Shown: in pieces, positions 1-9,498 of the stretch
How positions within the stretch are numbered: position 1 is the first letter of the stretch
How the letters are laid out: every line of letters begins with the position of its first letter
From: Micromonospora chokoriensis
GTDB lineage: Bacteria; Actinomycetota; Actinomycetes; Mycobacteriales; Micromonosporaceae
Direction of reading: 5' to 3'
Assembly (NCBI RefSeq): GCF_900091505.1
Contig: NZ_LT607409.1
Coordinates: forward strand, 3,100,001-3,164,000
Length of the DNA stretch: 64,000 nucleotides
Notes under the pieces: model-generated
Seen by the model: the letters and a program-made list of their open reading frames with translations, nothing else
Database searches by the model: none
Told to the model about the DNA's origin: nothing
Made by a program: the position numbers and the translations under genes

Positions 1-628
1 ACTCGTGCAGCGGGTCGGTGGCGCCGTGCCCGTCGAGCATGGCCAACTCGGCGTTGACGTCCGGGTAGCCCATCGCGATGCGGGCGGTGAACCGGTCACG
101 CTGCGCCTCGGGGAGCGGGTACGTCCCCTCCATCTCGATCGGGTTCTGCGTGGCGATGACCATGAACGGGGTCTGCAGTTGGTAGGTCACGCCGTCGACG
201 GTGACCTGCCGCTCCTCCATGCACTCCAGCAACGCCGACTGGGTCTTCGGCGAGGCCCGGTTGATCTCGTCACCGACCACCAGGTTGGCGAACACCGCGC
301 CGGGGCGGAACTCGAAGTCGTGCGTCTCCTGGTTGTAGACGCTGACGCCGGTGACGTCGCTGGGCAGCAGGTCGGGGGTGAACTGGATGCGCCGCACCGT
401 GCAGTCGATGGACCGCGCGAGAGCCTTCGCCAGCTTGGTCTTGCCGACACCCGGGACGTCTTCGATCAGGAGGTGACCCTCGGCGAGCAGAACGGCCAGG
501 GCGAGCCGCACGGTGGCGGTCTTACCCTCGATGACCTGCTCGATGTTGGCCACGATGGCCTCGCTGGCGGCGCGGAACTCGTCGTGCGGCAGTAGGCCGC
601 CCACCTCGTCCCAGGTCTGTTGTGTCAC
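1..628 (-). CDS. MoxR family AAA+ ATPase (3' end cut off by window edge)
   Basis: MoxR ATPases act as chaperones that mature or activate partner proteins, often with adjacent VWA-domain genes. About 209 codons are visible, starting at a GTG (complement of 626-628) behind a GAGGAGG-type ribosome site. Walker A is EDVPGVGKT near residues 56-64, the Walker B/DE region is VVGDEINR near 118-124, and a sensor-like ATQNP follows. The long open frame on the other strand is only a shadow of this gene. It is divergent from leuS. Family assignment is firm; the substrate cannot be told because the downstream partner genes lie outside the window. Confidence 0.93.
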   Translation of the reverse strand, partial: MTQQTWDEVGGLLPHDEFRAASEAIVANIEQVIEGKTATVRLALAVLLAEGHLLIEDVPGVGKTKLAKALARSIDCTVRRIQFTPDLLPSDVTGVSVYNQETHDFEFRPGAVFANLVVGDEINRASPKTQSALLECMEERQVTVDGVTYQLQTPFMVIATQNPIEMEGTYPLPEAQRDRFTARIAMGYPDVNAELAMLDGHGATDPLHE

Positions 629-963
629 GGGCCTCCTCCTCGTCGCCGTCACGGCAGCTCTGACTTGAGCACCTGGACCCGCCGTTGGGTGTTCGCGACG
701 TCGAGCCTCGTTTGCCGCAGGAATCTCACTGGTCTATCAGGCTAACCATGTTTGTCGTTATCGCCGACCCCCGCAGGTAGTCCGTCGGTTACGCCCCGGA
801 ATATTCGCCAGCCGGGGAGGCGTGGCCGTTGCGCCACCGGGTAACCGGCCGGTCGCTCGCTGGACCGACCGGTCGGCAGGCGCCACGAACCCCGGGAGGG
901 CGTCGTGCGGCGGGAGCCCGCCTCCGGCCCGGCGGCGGCACGCCGTCGCGCCGGACGGCGAGG
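629..963. other. Divergent intergenic region, moxR to leuS leader
   Basis: About 335 bases with no supportable gene. It must hold the moxR promoter on the minus strand and the upstream part of the leuS promoter. Short AT-richer stretches occur near 720-770, but I could not single out a convincing -35/-10 pair for moxR. Confidence 0.5.
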
Positions 964-969
964 TACACT
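964..969 (+). promoter_or_regulatory. Probable -10 box of the leuS leader transcript
   Basis: TACACT lies 7 bases before the ATG of the leader peptide at 977. That spacing is what is expected if transcription starts at the ATG, giving a leaderless leader-peptide mRNA, a common actinobacterial arrangement. No clear -35 box is visible. Inference from spacing only. Confidence 0.45.
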
Positions 970-976
970 GCGGGAC

Positions 977-1015
977 ATGGCCGGAGTCTTCCTGCTTCTT
1001 ATCGGGCCGTGCTGA
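977..1015 (+). CDS. Leucine leader peptide upstream of leuS ([12 protein letters not shown])
   Basis: A 12-codon frame, ATG to TGA, encodes [12 protein letters not shown]. Three leucine codons in a row are read as CTG CTT CTT; CTT is very rare in this high-GC genome, where leucine is almost always CTG or CTC. The peptide ends just before a hairpin and an intrinsic terminator that precede leuS, the classical layout of ribosome-mediated attenuation. A ribosome short of charged leucyl-tRNA would stall on the CTT codons. The peptide itself probably has no other function. No experimental evidence; the call rests on codon choice, placement and the downstream RNA structures. Confidence 0.65.
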   Translation: MAGVFLLLIGPC

Positions 1016-1041
1016 TGCGCTGAACGCAGCGACAGCACGGC
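1006..1041 (+). promoter_or_regulatory. Leader RNA hairpin overlapping the leader-peptide stop
   Basis: GCCGTGCTG (1006-1014) pairs perfectly with CAGCACGGC (1033-1041), and inside it CGCTG (1018-1022) pairs with CAGCG (1027-1031). The 5' arm covers the last codons and stop of the leader peptide, so a ribosome stalled at the leucine codons would block it. It is the likely pause or alternative structure of the attenuator. A clear antiterminator pairing was not found; CGCAG (1025-1029) with CTGCG (1050-1054) is the best short candidate. Confidence 0.5.
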
Positions 1042-1042
1042 G

Positions 1043-1068
1043 GCCCCTCCTGCGCGAGGGGCTTTTTT
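1043..1068 (+). terminator. Attenuator terminator before leuS
   Basis: GCCCCTC (1043-1049) pairs perfectly with GAGGGGC (1056-1062) around a 6-base loop and is followed at once by six T residues (1063-1068). This is a textbook intrinsic terminator, placed 62 bases before the leuS start and directly after the leucine leader peptide, so it should govern read-through into leuS. Confidence 0.75.
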
Positions 1069-1130
1069 GTGCCCGCCGCCGGCCCGGCCCGGTGGCGCCG
1101 AGACGAAGCGAAGCGAAGCGAGGAGAGACG

Positions 1131-3971
1131 ATGAGCGAGGCAGCCGCACCGGCGGACGACATCCCCCCGTTCCGGTACACCGCGGCCCTGGCCAACGAGA
1201 TCGAGATCCGTTGGCAGGACAGCTGGGCGCGCGAGGGCACGTTCCACGCGCCGAACCCGACCGGCCCGCTGGCCGATCCGACCCACCCGCGCGCCGGCGC
1301 GGAGAAGCTGTACGTGCTGGACATGTTCCCGTACCCGTCCGGCGCCGGCCTGCACGTCGGTCACCCGCTGGGCTACATCGGCACCGACTGCTACGCCCGC
1401 TACCAGCGGATGGCCGGCCGCAACGTGCTGCACGCGATGGGCTTCGACGCGTTCGGCCTGCCCGCCGAGCAGTACGCGGTGCAGACCGGCACGCACCCCC
1501 GGACCACCACGGTGGCGAACATCGAGCGGTACAAGGCGCAGCTGCGTCGACTGGGCCTGGCGCACGACGAGCGCCGTTCGGTGGCGACCATCGACACCGA
1601 CTTCTACCGCTGGACCCAGTGGATCTTCCTGCAGATCTTCAACTCCTGGTATGACGGCGACGCCCGCCGGGCCCGGCCGATCGCCGAGTTGATCGCCGAG
1701 TTCGAGGGTGGCAACCGGCCCACCCCGGACGGCCGGGCCTGGGCCGAGCTGAGCGTCGCCGAGCGCCGGCAGGTCGTCGACGACCACCGCCTGGCGTACG
1801 TGTCGCACGCCCCGGTGAACTGGTGCCCGGGGCTGGGCACCGTGCTGGCCAACGAGGAGGTCACCGCCGACGGCCGGTCCGAGCGGGGCAACTTCCCGGT
1901 CTTCAAGCGCAACCTGAAGCAGTGGATGATGCGCATCACCGCGTACGGTGACCGGCTGCTGGACGACCTGGACACCCTGGACTGGCCCGAGCCGATCAAG
2001 CTGATGCAGCGCAACTGGATCGGCCGCTCCCAGGGCGCGCACATCGACTTCCCGACCGCCGCCGCGCCCGTCCGGGTGTTCACGACCCGCCCGGACACCG
2101 TCTTCGGGGCCACCTACATGGTGCTGGCGCCCGAGCACGGGCTGGTCGACGTGCTGGCGCCGGCCGCCTGGCCGGACGGGACGCGCGACGCCTGGACCGG
2201 CGGGCACACCAGCCCCCGGGCGGCCATCGAGGCGTACCGCAAGGCGGCGGCGGCCAAGACCGACGTCGAGCGGCAGTCCGACACCAAGGAGAAGACCGGC
2301 GTCTTCATCGGCGCGTACGCCACCAACCCGGTCACCGGCGGGCAGATCCCGATCTTCGTGGCCGACTACGTGCTGGCCGGCTACGGCACCGGCGCGATCA
2401 TGGCGGTGCCGGCCCAGGACGAGCGGGACTGGGCGTTCGCCGAGGTCTTCGAGCTGCCCATCGTGCGTACCGTGCAGCCGACGGAGGGCTTCGACGGCAA
2501 GGCGTACACCGGTGACGGTCCGGCGATCAACAGCGCCGCGCCCGAGCGCGGCCTGGACCTGAACGGGCTGGGGGTCGCCGACGCCAAGGTGGCGATCATC
2601 GCCTGGCTGGAGGCGAACGGGCACGGCACCGGCGCGGTCACCTACCGGTTGCGCGACTGGCTGTTCTCCCGGCAGCGCTACTGGGGCGAGCCGTTCCCCA
2701 TCGTCTACGACGAGACCGGCGCGGCCATCGCCCTGCCGGAGGAGATGCTGCCGGTCGAGCTGCCGGAGGTGGACGACTTCTCGCCGAAGACGTTCGCCGC
2801 CGACGACGCGAACAGCAACCCGGAGACCCCGCTGTCGCGGCGGCGGGACTGGGTCGAGGTCGAGCTGGACCTGGGTGACGGGCCGAAGCGCTACACCCGC
2901 GAGACCAACGTGATGCCGCAGTGGGCCGGCTCCTGCTGGTACGAGATGCGCTACCTGGACCCGACCAACAGCGACCGGTTCGTCGACGCCGAGAACGAGC
3001 GCTACTGGATGGGCCCGCGCGGCGACGGCGACTGCGGTGGCACCGACCTGTACGTCGGTGGCGCCGAGCACGCAGTGCTGCACCTGCTGTACGCGCGTTT
3101 CTGGCACAAGGTGCTGTTCGACCTGGGCCACGTGTCGTCGTTCGAGCCGTTCCGCAAGCTGTTCAACCAGGGCATGATCCAGGCGTACGCGTACACCGAC
3201 TCGCGCGGCAGCTACGTGCAGGCCGAGGACGTGGTCGAGCGCGACGGCGCGTACTACCTGGAAGACCTGGTGGTCAACCGCGAGTACGGCAAGATGGGCA
3301 AGTCACTGAAGAACGTGGTGACCCCCGACGACATGTGCGCCGCGTACGGCGCGGACACCTTCCGGGTGTACGAGATGTCGATGGGCCCGCTGGAGGTGTC
3401 CCGCCCCTGGGAGACCCGGGCGGTGGTCGGGTCGTACCGGTTCCTGCAGCGGGTGTGGCGGGCCGTCGTCGACGAGCAGACCGGCGCGCCGCGGATCACC
3501 GAGGACCCGGCCGACGAGGCGACCCGTCGGCTGCTGCACAAGGTGATCGACGGTGTCCGTGGCGACATGGACGGCATCCGGTTCAACACCGCGATCGCCA
3601 AGCTGATCCAGCTGACCAACGGGCTGACCGGTCTGTCGGCCACGCCCCGTGAGGTGGCCGAGCCGTTGGTGCTGATGGTGGCGCCGTTCGCCCCGCACCT
3701 GGCCGAGGAGTTGTGGCGCAAGCTGGGTCACGACACCTCGCTGACGTACGCGGACTTCCCGACCGCCGACCCGACGCTGCTGGTGGCCGACACGGTGACC
3801 TATCCGGTGCAGGTCAACGGTAAGGTCCGTGGCCGCATCGAGGTCCCCGCCGACGCGTCCGAGGAGACCGTCCGGGCAGCTGCCCTGGACGCGGTGGCGG
3901 CGACCCTGGGCGGCAGGGAGCCCCGCAAGGTCATCGTGGTCAAGGGCCGGATGGTCTCGGTCGTCGCCTGA
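1131..3971 (+). CDS. leuS: Leucyl-tRNA synthetase
   Basis: Charges tRNA-Leu with leucine in the cytoplasm. The protein is 946 residues, normal for bacterial LeuRS. The class I HIGH motif reads HVGH at residue 75 within [14 protein letters not shown], and the KMSKS loop reads KMGKS at 721-725. The CP1 editing domain lies between them and a C-terminal LeuRS domain follows. The ATG at 1131 is preceded by GAGGAGAGACG; longer upstream extension of the frame crosses the terminator and is not coding. Upstream CGAAG short repeats (1100-1118) are part of the leader. Expression is probably controlled by the leucine attenuator at 964-1068. It is convergent with the dedA-like gene. Confidence 0.97.
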   Translation: MSEAAAPADDIPPFRYTAALANEIEIRWQDSWAREGTFHAPNPTGPLADPTHPRAGAEKLYVLDMFPYPSGAGLHVGHPLGYIGTDCYARYQRMAGRNVLHAMGFDAFGLPAEQYAVQTGTHPRTTTVANIERYKAQLRRLGLAHDERRSVATIDTDFYRWTQWIFLQIFNSWYDGDARRARPIAELIAEFEGGNRPTPDGRAWAELSVAERRQVVDDHRLAYVSHAPVNWCPGLGTVLANEEVTADGRSERGNFPVFKRNLKQWMMRITAYGDRLLDDLDTLDWPEPIKLMQRNWIGRSQGAHIDFPTAAAPVRVFTTRPDTVFGATYMVLAPEHGLVDVLAPAAWPDGTRDAWTGGHTSPRAAIEAYRKAAAAKTDVERQSDTKEKTGVFIGAYATNPVTGGQIPIFVADYVLAGYGTGAIMAVPAQDERDWAFAEVFELPIVRTVQPTEGFDGKAYTGDGPAINSAAPERGLDLNGLGVADAKVAIIAWLEANGHGTGAVTYRLRDWLFSRQRYWGEPFPIVYDETGAAIALPEEMLPVELPEVDDFSPKTFAADDANSNPETPLSRRRDWVEVELDLGDGPKRYTRETNVMPQWAGSCWYEMRYLDPTNSDRFVDAENERYWMGPRGDGDCGGTDLYVGGAEHAVLHLLYARFWHKVLFDLGHVSSFEPFRKLFNQGMIQAYAYTDSRGSYVQAEDVVERDGAYYLEDLVVNREYGKMGKSLKNVVTPDDMCAAYGADTFRVYEMSMGPLEVSRPWETRAVVGSYRFLQRVWRAVVDEQTGAPRITEDPADEATRRLLHKVIDGVRGDMDGIRFNTAIAKLIQLTNGLTGLSATPREVAEPLVLMVAPFAPHLAEELWRKLGHDTSLTYADFPTADPTLLVADTVTYPVQVNGKVRGRIEVPADASEETVRAAALDAVAATLGGREPRKVIVVKGRMVSVVA

Positions 3972-4026
3972 CCCCCTCCGCCAGCACGCAGCGCGACGTC
4001 TGCGGAGCCGGGGGCGGTTCTGAGCC

Positions 4027-4064
4027 TGATGCCGCAGTGGAATCTAGATTCCACTGCGGCATCA
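4027..4064. terminator. 38-bp perfect palindrome between convergent leuS and dedA-like gene
   Basis: The sequence from 4027 to 4064 is its own reverse complement over all 38 bases, centred at AATCT|AGATT (4041-4050). It lies 56 bases after the leuS stop and about 100 bases before the end of the convergent minus-strand gene. The likeliest role is a bidirectional terminator, although there is no T-tract and no loop. Confidence 0.6.
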
Positions 4065-4161
4065 CGCTCTCCGGGGCGTCCGCCTCGGGGCGGGGCGGGT
4101 CAGGCGGCCAGTCCCGCCGGTCAGCGGTTCCTCGACGGGGTCGTCGGTCGAGTCGGCATGG

Positions 4162-4845
4162 TCAGACCGGCACCCGCCGGCGGCGGCGTTCGGCGCGCCA
4201 CCACTGGTGGATGAGCACCACGCTGGCGATCAGGCCGAGGCTGGCCGGGGCTGCGGCGTACCAGTTGATCTCACCGGGGGAGCTGACCGCGGCGCCGATC
4301 GCCGCGTAGCCGAACGCGGTCGGTGCGGACGCGAGGACGCTGCCCGCCAGGAACGGCAGCACGCGGGCGCCGGTCGTGCCGTACCCGTAGCTGACCAGAC
4401 CGAAGCCGGCGATCGGCAGCAGGCGGACGGTGACCACGCCGAAAACGCTCTGCCGGGCGAACCAGCCGTCGAGGCGGGCCAGGCGACCACGGACCCGTTC
4501 GGCTACGAACTCCCGGCCGAGCAGCCGGCCGACAGTGAACCCGATCGCCGCGGCCACCAGGGCGGCGCCCAGGGCGTACGCGGCGCCTTCCAGCGGGCCG
4601 AAGATCGCGCCCGCGGCGAGCGTGATGAAGGTCCGGGGGACCAGCGCGACCAGCAGCAGCGCGCCGCCGAGGATCGCGGCGACCGGGGCGAGGTCGCCCA
4701 GCTTGTCGGCCAGCAGCGGAAGGTGCTCCGGATCCGGGTGGGGCACCAGGAGCAGCAGGAGCCCGCAACCGCCGATCAGGAGCACGAGCAGGGCGAACCG
4801 GACGGCCGACGGCTGCCGGAGCAGCCGTCGGACGGCACGGATCAT
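4162..4845 (-). CDS. TVP38/TMEM64 (DedA-like) membrane protein
   Basis: A 227-residue inner-membrane protein of the TVP38/TMEM64 or VTT (SNARE-associated) family. Members resemble DedA and are linked to lipid or membrane homeostasis; the exact substrate is unknown. Several hydrophobic segments are visible, beginning near residues 16-36, with the family-type core GAIFGPLEGAAYALGAALVAAA followed by basic loops and the G-Y-G-rich segment. The ATG at 4845 overlaps the gatD stop as ATGA, so it is the third gene of a murT-gatD operon. That coupling suggests a role near undecaprenyl or lipid II handling, which is inference. Confidence 0.85.
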   Translation of the reverse strand: MIRAVRRLLRQPSAVRFALLVLLIGGCGLLLLLVPHPDPEHLPLLADKLGDLAPVAAILGGALLLVALVPRTFITLAAGAIFGPLEGAAYALGAALVAAAIGFTVGRLLGREFVAERVRGRLARLDGWFARQSVFGVVTVRLLPIAGFGLVSYGYGTTGARVLPFLAGSVLASAPTAFGYAAIGAAVSSPGEINWYAAAPASLGLIASVVLIHQWWRAERRRRRVPV

Positions 4846-5561
4846 GCCCGGGCGGCGGCCACTGCGGAGCGGCGCTCGTTGCGGAGCCGGTCCGACCAGG
4901 TGTCGTCGAGCGGCGGGAGCTGGTGCGCCCCGGTGGCCCAGCGCAGCAGCAGGTCGGCGAGGGCCGGGTTGCGGGCGAGCGCCGGGCCGTGCGAGTAGGT
5001 GCCCAGCAGCTTGCCGCGCCACGCGCCCTCGGTGGTGCCGTCGTTGCCGATGCCGGTGGTGATCCGCGCCAGCGGGGAGACCTCGGGGCCGAGGTGGGTG
5101 CGGCCGCCGTGGTTCTCGAAACCGGTCAGCGGGGGCAGGCCCAGTCGAGGGTCGATCTCGCCGGCCAGCTCACCGACGGCCCGGCTCTCGCCTCGGTCGG
5201 ACTGCAGGTCGAGCATCTCCAGCCCACGGCACTGCACGCCCTTGGCGAAGAAGGAGGTGCCGAGCAGTTGGTAGCCGGCGCAGACGCCGAACACCACCGA
5301 GCCCTGGGCGACCGCCCGGTGCAGACCGCCGTCGGCGATCAGCCGCTGCGCGCCCAACGCCTGCGGGCCGTCCTCGCCTCCGCCGACCAGGTAGATGTCG
5401 GCGGTCGAGGGCAGTTTCTGGTCGGAGCGCACCTCCACGACCTCGACCGGCATCCCCCGTTGGCGGGCCCGGCGGGCGAGGATCAGGGCGTTGCCCCGGT
5501 CGCCGTAGGTGGACAGCAGGTCGGGGTAGATCCAGACGATGCGCAGGCTCTCAGATGACAC
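4842..5561 (-). CDS. gatD: Lipid II isoglutaminyl synthase, glutaminase subunit GatD
   Basis: Class I glutamine amidotransferase of the CobB/CobQ type that releases ammonia for amidation of the glutamate of lipid II by MurT. The 239-residue protein starts at GTG 5561, inside the end of murT (11-bp overlap). The nucleophile is in VFGVCAGYQLLG at C94 and the catalytic histidine is in GTYSHGP at H191. C94 is the same number as I recall for Staphylococcus aureus GatD, which uses a C94/H189 pair. Translational coupling to murT supports a stoichiometric MurT-GatD complex. Confidence 0.95.
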   Translation of the reverse strand: MSSESLRIVWIYPDLLSTYGDRGNALILARRARQRGMPVEVVEVRSDQKLPSTADIYLVGGGEDGPQALGAQRLIADGGLHRAVAQGSVVFGVCAGYQLLGTSFFAKGVQCRGLEMLDLQSDRGESRAVGELAGEIDPRLGLPPLTGFENHGGRTHLGPEVSPLARITTGIGNDGTTEGAWRGKLLGTYSHGPALARNPALADLLLRWATGAHQLPPLDDTWSDRLRNERRSAVAAARA

Positions 5562-6813
5562 GGTCCAACTCCGCTCGGATGTCCTGGAACGCGGTGTAGT
5601 TCGCGATGACCTCCAGCCGCCCGGGCGGGACCGACCGGATGGCGTCCTCGAACGTGCGGACGTGCTGGAAGGGCACGTCGTTGACGTCCAACCGAACCGC
5701 CAGGTCGTATGCCCGGTCACCGGTGATCAACACCTGCCGGCCGCGGAGCGGGGCGAAGTCGACGTCGAAGAGCCAGGACGTGTCGAGGCCGTCGGGGTCG
5801 CGCGCGTTGATGGAGAGCAGCGTCGGCGCGTTGTCGGCCATGTCGAACGCCTCCAGCCAACTGGCCGGGTTCTTGGCCAGCAGCAGCCGGATGTTGCGCC
5901 CGTCCTTGTCGACCTGTGCGTAACGACCGGCGACCGAGGTGACGATGCCGAGGCGGGACACCGCGTCGACCGGACGGACACCGAACTCGGCGGCCACGGC
6001 CAACGCGGTCGCCGCGTTGCCGACGTTGACCTTCCCGGGCAGTTGCAGGGAGACCTTGTGCCAGGCGCCGGTGGGGTCGAGGACCCCCTCGTCCTCGACG
6101 ACCCACTGCGGCTCCGGCCGGCGCAGCGGACAGCCGGTGCACCACCACTGGTCGCCGGAGCGGGCGATGGTGGAGCCGCACTCCGGGCAGACCCAGGAGT
6201 CGTCGTGCCAGCGCTGACCGGCGCTGAACCAGGTCACGTGCGGCGGCTTGATGCCGCGGGAGGGGTCGCCCGGCGGCGTGGCCGCCCAGACCACCATCGG
6301 GTCGTCGGCGTTGGCCACCACCCGGACGTCGCTGTGTCGGACCAGGGCCGCGCGCCAGAGCTGCGCCATCATGGCGACCTCCTTGGCGCGGTCCAGCTGG
6401 TCGCGGGAGAGGTTGAGCAGCGCGACCACGTGCGGCTCGGTCGCCTCCAGCACCTGGGCGAGGTAGTGCTCGTCGACCTCGAGCACCGCGTACGGGGTGC
6501 TGCCGGCCTTGGCCAGTGCCGAGGTGTGCCCGGTGGGCATGTTGGCGCCGAACGAGTTGGTGGCGACCCGGCCGAGCACGCCGACCGCGGCGGAGGTCAG
6601 CCGGGTGGTGGTGGTCTTGCCGTTGGTGCCGGAGACGAGCGCGATCGCGCGTCCGGCCGACAGGTGGGCCAGCAGGTCCGGGTCGATCTTCAGGCCGATC
6701 CAGCCACCGATCACCGAACCGTCGCCACGGCCGGCCGCCCTGGAGAGCGCCGCGGCGGTCCGTGACACGGAGCTGGCCACCTTGGCCCGTAGGGGCATTT
6801 TCGCGTCCGTCAC
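5551..6813 (-). CDS. murT: Lipid II isoglutaminyl synthase, Mur ligase-like subunit MurT
   Basis: ATP-dependent Mur-ligase-like partner of GatD; together they turn D-Glu of lipid II into D-isoglutamine. The protein is 420 residues. The ATP loop is [11 protein letters not shown] with K66. A four-cysteine zinc ribbon, CPEC at 209-212 and CTGC at 225-228, is diagnostic for MurT and absent from MurC-F. A C-terminal DUF1727-type domain follows. ATG 6813 is used; an internal ATG five codons later is an alternative. It is divergent from mraZ and leads a three-gene operon. Confidence 0.95.
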   Translation of the reverse strand: MTDAKMPLRAKVASSVSRTAAALSRAAGRGDGSVIGGWIGLKIDPDLLAHLSAGRAIALVSGTNGKTTTTRLTSAAVGVLGRVATNSFGANMPTGHTSALAKAGSTPYAVLEVDEHYLAQVLEATEPHVVALLNLSRDQLDRAKEVAMMAQLWRAALVRHSDVRVVANADDPMVVWAATPPGDPSRGIKPPHVTWFSAGQRWHDDSWVCPECGSTIARSGDQWWCTGCPLRRPEPQWVVEDEGVLDPTGAWHKVSLQLPGKVNVGNAATALAVAAEFGVRPVDAVSRLGIVTSVAGRYAQVDKDGRNIRLLLAKNPASWLEAFDMADNAPTLLSINARDPDGLDTSWLFDVDFAPLRGRQVLITGDRAYDLAVRLDVNDVPFQHVRTFEDAIRSVPPGRLEVIANYTAFQDIRAELDRVI

Positions 6814-7037
6814 GCGAGCGAGGTTACCGGACCGCCCGCCTCTCCAGATCGCCGCCGACGGTGAACCGTTCGGCCGTGGCGGCTGCGCGGGCGGCCGGTC
6901 GGGACTCCACCGGACGGAGTCGATCTATGTCGGAAAGCGGACCACGCCGGAGGGGCGCCGCCGCCCTCCACTCCGCTCCACCCCTTGTGACGTGCGGTTT
7001 TGCCGCCGGATCGGGCGCGCCACGCGGGCGAATCTGG

Positions 7038-7079
7038 TTGCGGGTGGAGGGAAGTGGAGTAGAGTGGGGACCAATGGTG
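7038..7079 (+). promoter_or_regulatory. mraZ promoter with four-repeat MraZ operator
   Basis: A -35 TTGCGG (7038-7043) and -10 TAGAGT (7060-7065) are 16 bp apart. Superimposed are four TGGNG boxes at an exact 10-bp period: TGGAG at 7045, TGGAG at 7055, TGGGG at 7065 and a weaker TGGTG at 7075. MraZ proteins are known to bind TGGGN-type repeats spaced 5 nt apart, so this is very probably the autoregulatory operator of the dcw cluster, lying over the promoter spacer and start site. Confidence 0.8.
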
Positions 7080-7154
7080 AGGCCGGGAGGGCTCACCGGC
7101 CCGGGGGGTCAGCGGCGCCGCGAACGCCGCTCAGGGGCAAGGGGGGGTAGGGCC

Positions 7155-7586
7155 GTGTTTCTCGGCACCCACACTCCACGCCTGGACGAAAAGGGCCGGC
7201 TGATCCTTCCGGCCAAGTTTCGAGATGAGCTGGCGGGGGGTGTCGTGGTGACCAAAGGGCAGGAGCGCTGCCTCTATGTCTTCCCCACCCCCGAGTTCCA
7301 GCGAATCGCGGAGCAGTTGCGCGCGCAGCCGATGACACATAAGGCGGCCCGGGCCTACAGCCGGGTCTTCTTCGCCAGCGCGCACGACGAGGTTCCGGAC
7401 AAGCAGGGTCGGGTGACCATCCCCGCTCACCTCCGGGCGTACGCCGCTCTGGACCGCGAGTTGGTGGTGATCGGCGCGAGCACGCGGGTGGAGATCTGGG
7501 ACAAGGTCGCCTGGGAGACCTACCTCGCCGAGAGCGAAGACGACTTCGCCGACATCGAGGAGGGGGTGCTGCCCGGCGGTCTGTAG
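7155..7586 (+). CDS. mraZ: Transcriptional regulator MraZ
   Basis: First gene of the dcw cluster, encoding a 143-residue DNA-binding protein with two AbrB-like MraZ domains. It assembles as a ring and binds the repeats in its own promoter; in other bacteria it represses the cluster and is counteracted by RsmH. The start is GTG 7155 ([16 protein letters not shown]), which gives the normal family length; the frame runs open further upstream but crosses the promoter. The second domain has the duplicated signature DKQGRVTIP. About 200 bases separate it from rsmH, with a 7-bp hairpin at 7636-7661. Confidence 0.96.
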   Translation: MFLGTHTPRLDEKGRLILPAKFRDELAGGVVVTKGQERCLYVFPTPEFQRIAEQLRAQPMTHKAARAYSRVFFASAHDEVPDKQGRVTIPAHLRAYAALDRELVVIGASTRVEIWDKVAWETYLAESEDDFADIEEGVLPGGL

Positions 7587-7790
7587 GGCGGAACGGCGCC
7601 CGACGTACTGCGAGATCTCCAGCCGCTTTCGAGTTCCTGGCATCCCTTCCCCGGTGCCAGGCGCACGATCCAGTCATCGGTGCGAGTCCGGTGTCAGGCG
7701 GGAGCGGATGGGGATCTGGCGGTACGACGGCAGCGCCGTCCGACGACAGGCGCACGAGAAGAACGGACGTTTCAACCAGTGGGGGTCAAC

Positions 7791-8831
7791 ATGGGGGAGT
7801 TGCGCGGCACGCACGTGCCGGTGCTGCTCGAGAGGTGTCTCGAGCTGCTGGCCCCCGCGCTGGGTCGAGGCGGCCGGACGGTTCACGTCGACGCGACGCT
7901 CGGCCTGGCCGGGCACGCGGAGGCGGTGCTGGAGGCGCACCCGGAGACGGTCCTGATCGGGCTCGACCGGGACACCGAGGCGCTCGCCCACGCGCGGGTC
8001 CGACTGGCGCGGTTCGCCGATCGGGTGCACCTGGAGCACGCCGTCTACGACGAGTTGCCGGATGTGCTGGACCGGCTGGGCTATCCGGGTATCGACGGGA
8101 TCCTGTTCGATCTGGGTGTCTCGTCGTTGCAGTTGGACGCGCCCGACCGCGGGTTCGCGTACGCCCAGGACGCGCCCCTGGACATGCGGATGGACCAGAC
8201 CCGGGGGGTGACCGCCGAGGAGGTGGTCAACACCTACGCGCATCCGGACCTGGCTCGGGTGCTGCGGGTCTACGGCGAGGAGAAGTTCGCCGGCCGGATC
8301 GCCTCGGCGATCCTGCGGGAACGGGAACGGGGCCGGATCACCTCCTCCGCGCGGTTGGCGGAGCTGGTCCGGGAGTCGATTCCGGCACCAGCCCGACGAA
8401 CGGGTGGGCACCCGGCAAAGAGAACGTTTCAGGCTTTACGGATCGAGGTAAACAGAGAGTTGGCAGCGCTGGAGACAGCGTTGCCATCCGCGCTCGACGC
8501 ACTGACCGTGGGCGGTCGCATGGTGGTCCTGTCCTACCACTCGCTGGAGGACCGGCTCACCAAGGCGGCGCTCGCGGACCGGGTCCGCAGCAAGGGCCCG
8601 GTCGACCTCCCGGTCGAGCTTCCCGGGTCGGGTCCGACGTTCCGGCTGCTCAGCCGGGGCGCCGAACTTCCCGGGGAGGCGGAGGTCGCCGCGAACCCGC
8701 GGGCCGCCTCGGTGCGGCTGCGGGCCGCGGAACGACTCGACCCGAACGCGACCGAGCAGGGGCGGACCGACCGCGAACGGTCTCGCCGACGGGTGAAGGG
8801 AATGCACCAACCGGGCACGGGGTCAGCCTGA
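7791..8831 (+). CDS. rsmH: 16S rRNA (cytosine-1402-N4)-methyltransferase RsmH
   Basis: SAM-dependent methylation of C1402 in the 16S rRNA P-site. The 346-residue protein begins at ATG 7791 with the family's THVPVLL segment. The SAM-binding region is [15 protein letters not shown], and [12 protein letters not shown] with the downstream DMRMD segment is typical of RsmH/MraW. A GTG four codons upstream (7779) is an alternative start, but GTGGGGGTCAAC gives the ATG a better ribosome site. The C-terminal end carries basic, low-complexity sequence. Second gene of the dcw cluster; 58 bases precede ftsL. Confidence 0.95.
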   Translation: MGELRGTHVPVLLERCLELLAPALGRGGRTVHVDATLGLAGHAEAVLEAHPETVLIGLDRDTEALAHARVRLARFADRVHLEHAVYDELPDVLDRLGYPGIDGILFDLGVSSLQLDAPDRGFAYAQDAPLDMRMDQTRGVTAEEVVNTYAHPDLARVLRVYGEEKFAGRIASAILRERERGRITSSARLAELVRESIPAPARRTGGHPAKRTFQALRIEVNRELAALETALPSALDALTVGGRMVVLSYHSLEDRLTKAALADRVRSKGPVDLPVELPGSGPTFRLLSRGAELPGEAEVAANPRAASVRLRAAERLDPNATEQGRTDRERSRRRVKGMHQPGTGSA

Positions 8832-8889
8832 CCCGTGGGGGGTCAGCGGCACCGGGACGGTAGAGGGACGGACGTTGAGGGGGAGGGAC

Positions 8890-9495
8890 ATGAGCATTGA
8901 CAAGCGCGACCGCCGGGGCGTCACCGGCGGCGAGCAGCGCGCACCGCGGTCGGGGGGCCGGACCGCGGCGGAGCGGGCTCCGCGCCCGGGAAACGGTACG
9001 CCACGCATCGATCGAGTGAACCGGCAGGGGGAGACTCGCGCCCGGGGGGCGCGCGAGTTCCCCACCCAGGGCACCGCCGCGCTGCGGCCGGTCGAGAAGG
9101 CCGGTGCCGCCACCAGCGCGCGCCCGCCCCGGCTGCGGGTGGCACCACCGCCGCCGATCTCGGTGCCGCGTGCGCCGTTCGCGGCGCTGATCGTGGTGCT
9201 GGTGGTCGGCGGGGTGCTGGGCATCCTGGCGGTCAACACCAAGATCAATGAGAACGCGTTCCGGTTGGAGCGGCTGCAGCAGCAGCAGGCTCGACTGGAC
9301 CTGGAGAAGCAGCAACTGGACAAGCAGATCGCCGAAGCCGAGGCACCGGGCAACCTGACCGCCGAGGCGCGGCGGCTGGGCCTCGTCGACGCGGGCGAGC
9401 CGGGCTACATCCGGCTCCCCGACGGCAAGACGCTGGAGGTGCCGCAGCCGGCGACCGGCCAGCCGTCGGTGACCAGCCAGGGTGCGGGAGGCTGA
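8890..9495 (+). CDS. ftsL: FtsL-type septum formation protein
   Basis: Small bitopic divisome protein expected to form a complex with FtsQ and the FtsW/FtsI synthase. The 201-residue protein has a long basic disordered cytoplasmic N-terminus (about 1-95), one membrane segment near 97-114, and then a periplasm-facing heptad region from about 120 (ENAFRLERLQQQQARLDLEKQ), as expected of FtsL/DivIC proteins. Start is ATG 8890 behind GGGAGGG; a TTG 15 bases upstream is less likely. Sequence similarity in this family is poor, so the call leans on topology and its place between rsmH and ftsI. Confidence 0.85.
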   Translation: MSIDKRDRRGVTGGEQRAPRSGGRTAAERAPRPGNGTPRIDRVNRQGETRARGAREFPTQGTAALRPVEKAGAATSARPPRLRVAPPPPISVPRAPFAALIVVLVVGGVLGILAVNTKINENAFRLERLQQQQARLDLEKQQLDKQIAEAEAPGNLTAEARRLGLVDAGEPGYIRLPDGKTLEVPQPATGQPSVTSQGAGG

Positions 9496-9498
9496 CCA

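Noticed and set aside
999..3131. Long open frame on the minus strand opposite leuS (about 710 codons)
   Set aside because: It mirrors leuS codon structure; high-GC genes commonly leave the opposite strand open. No domains are recognisable.
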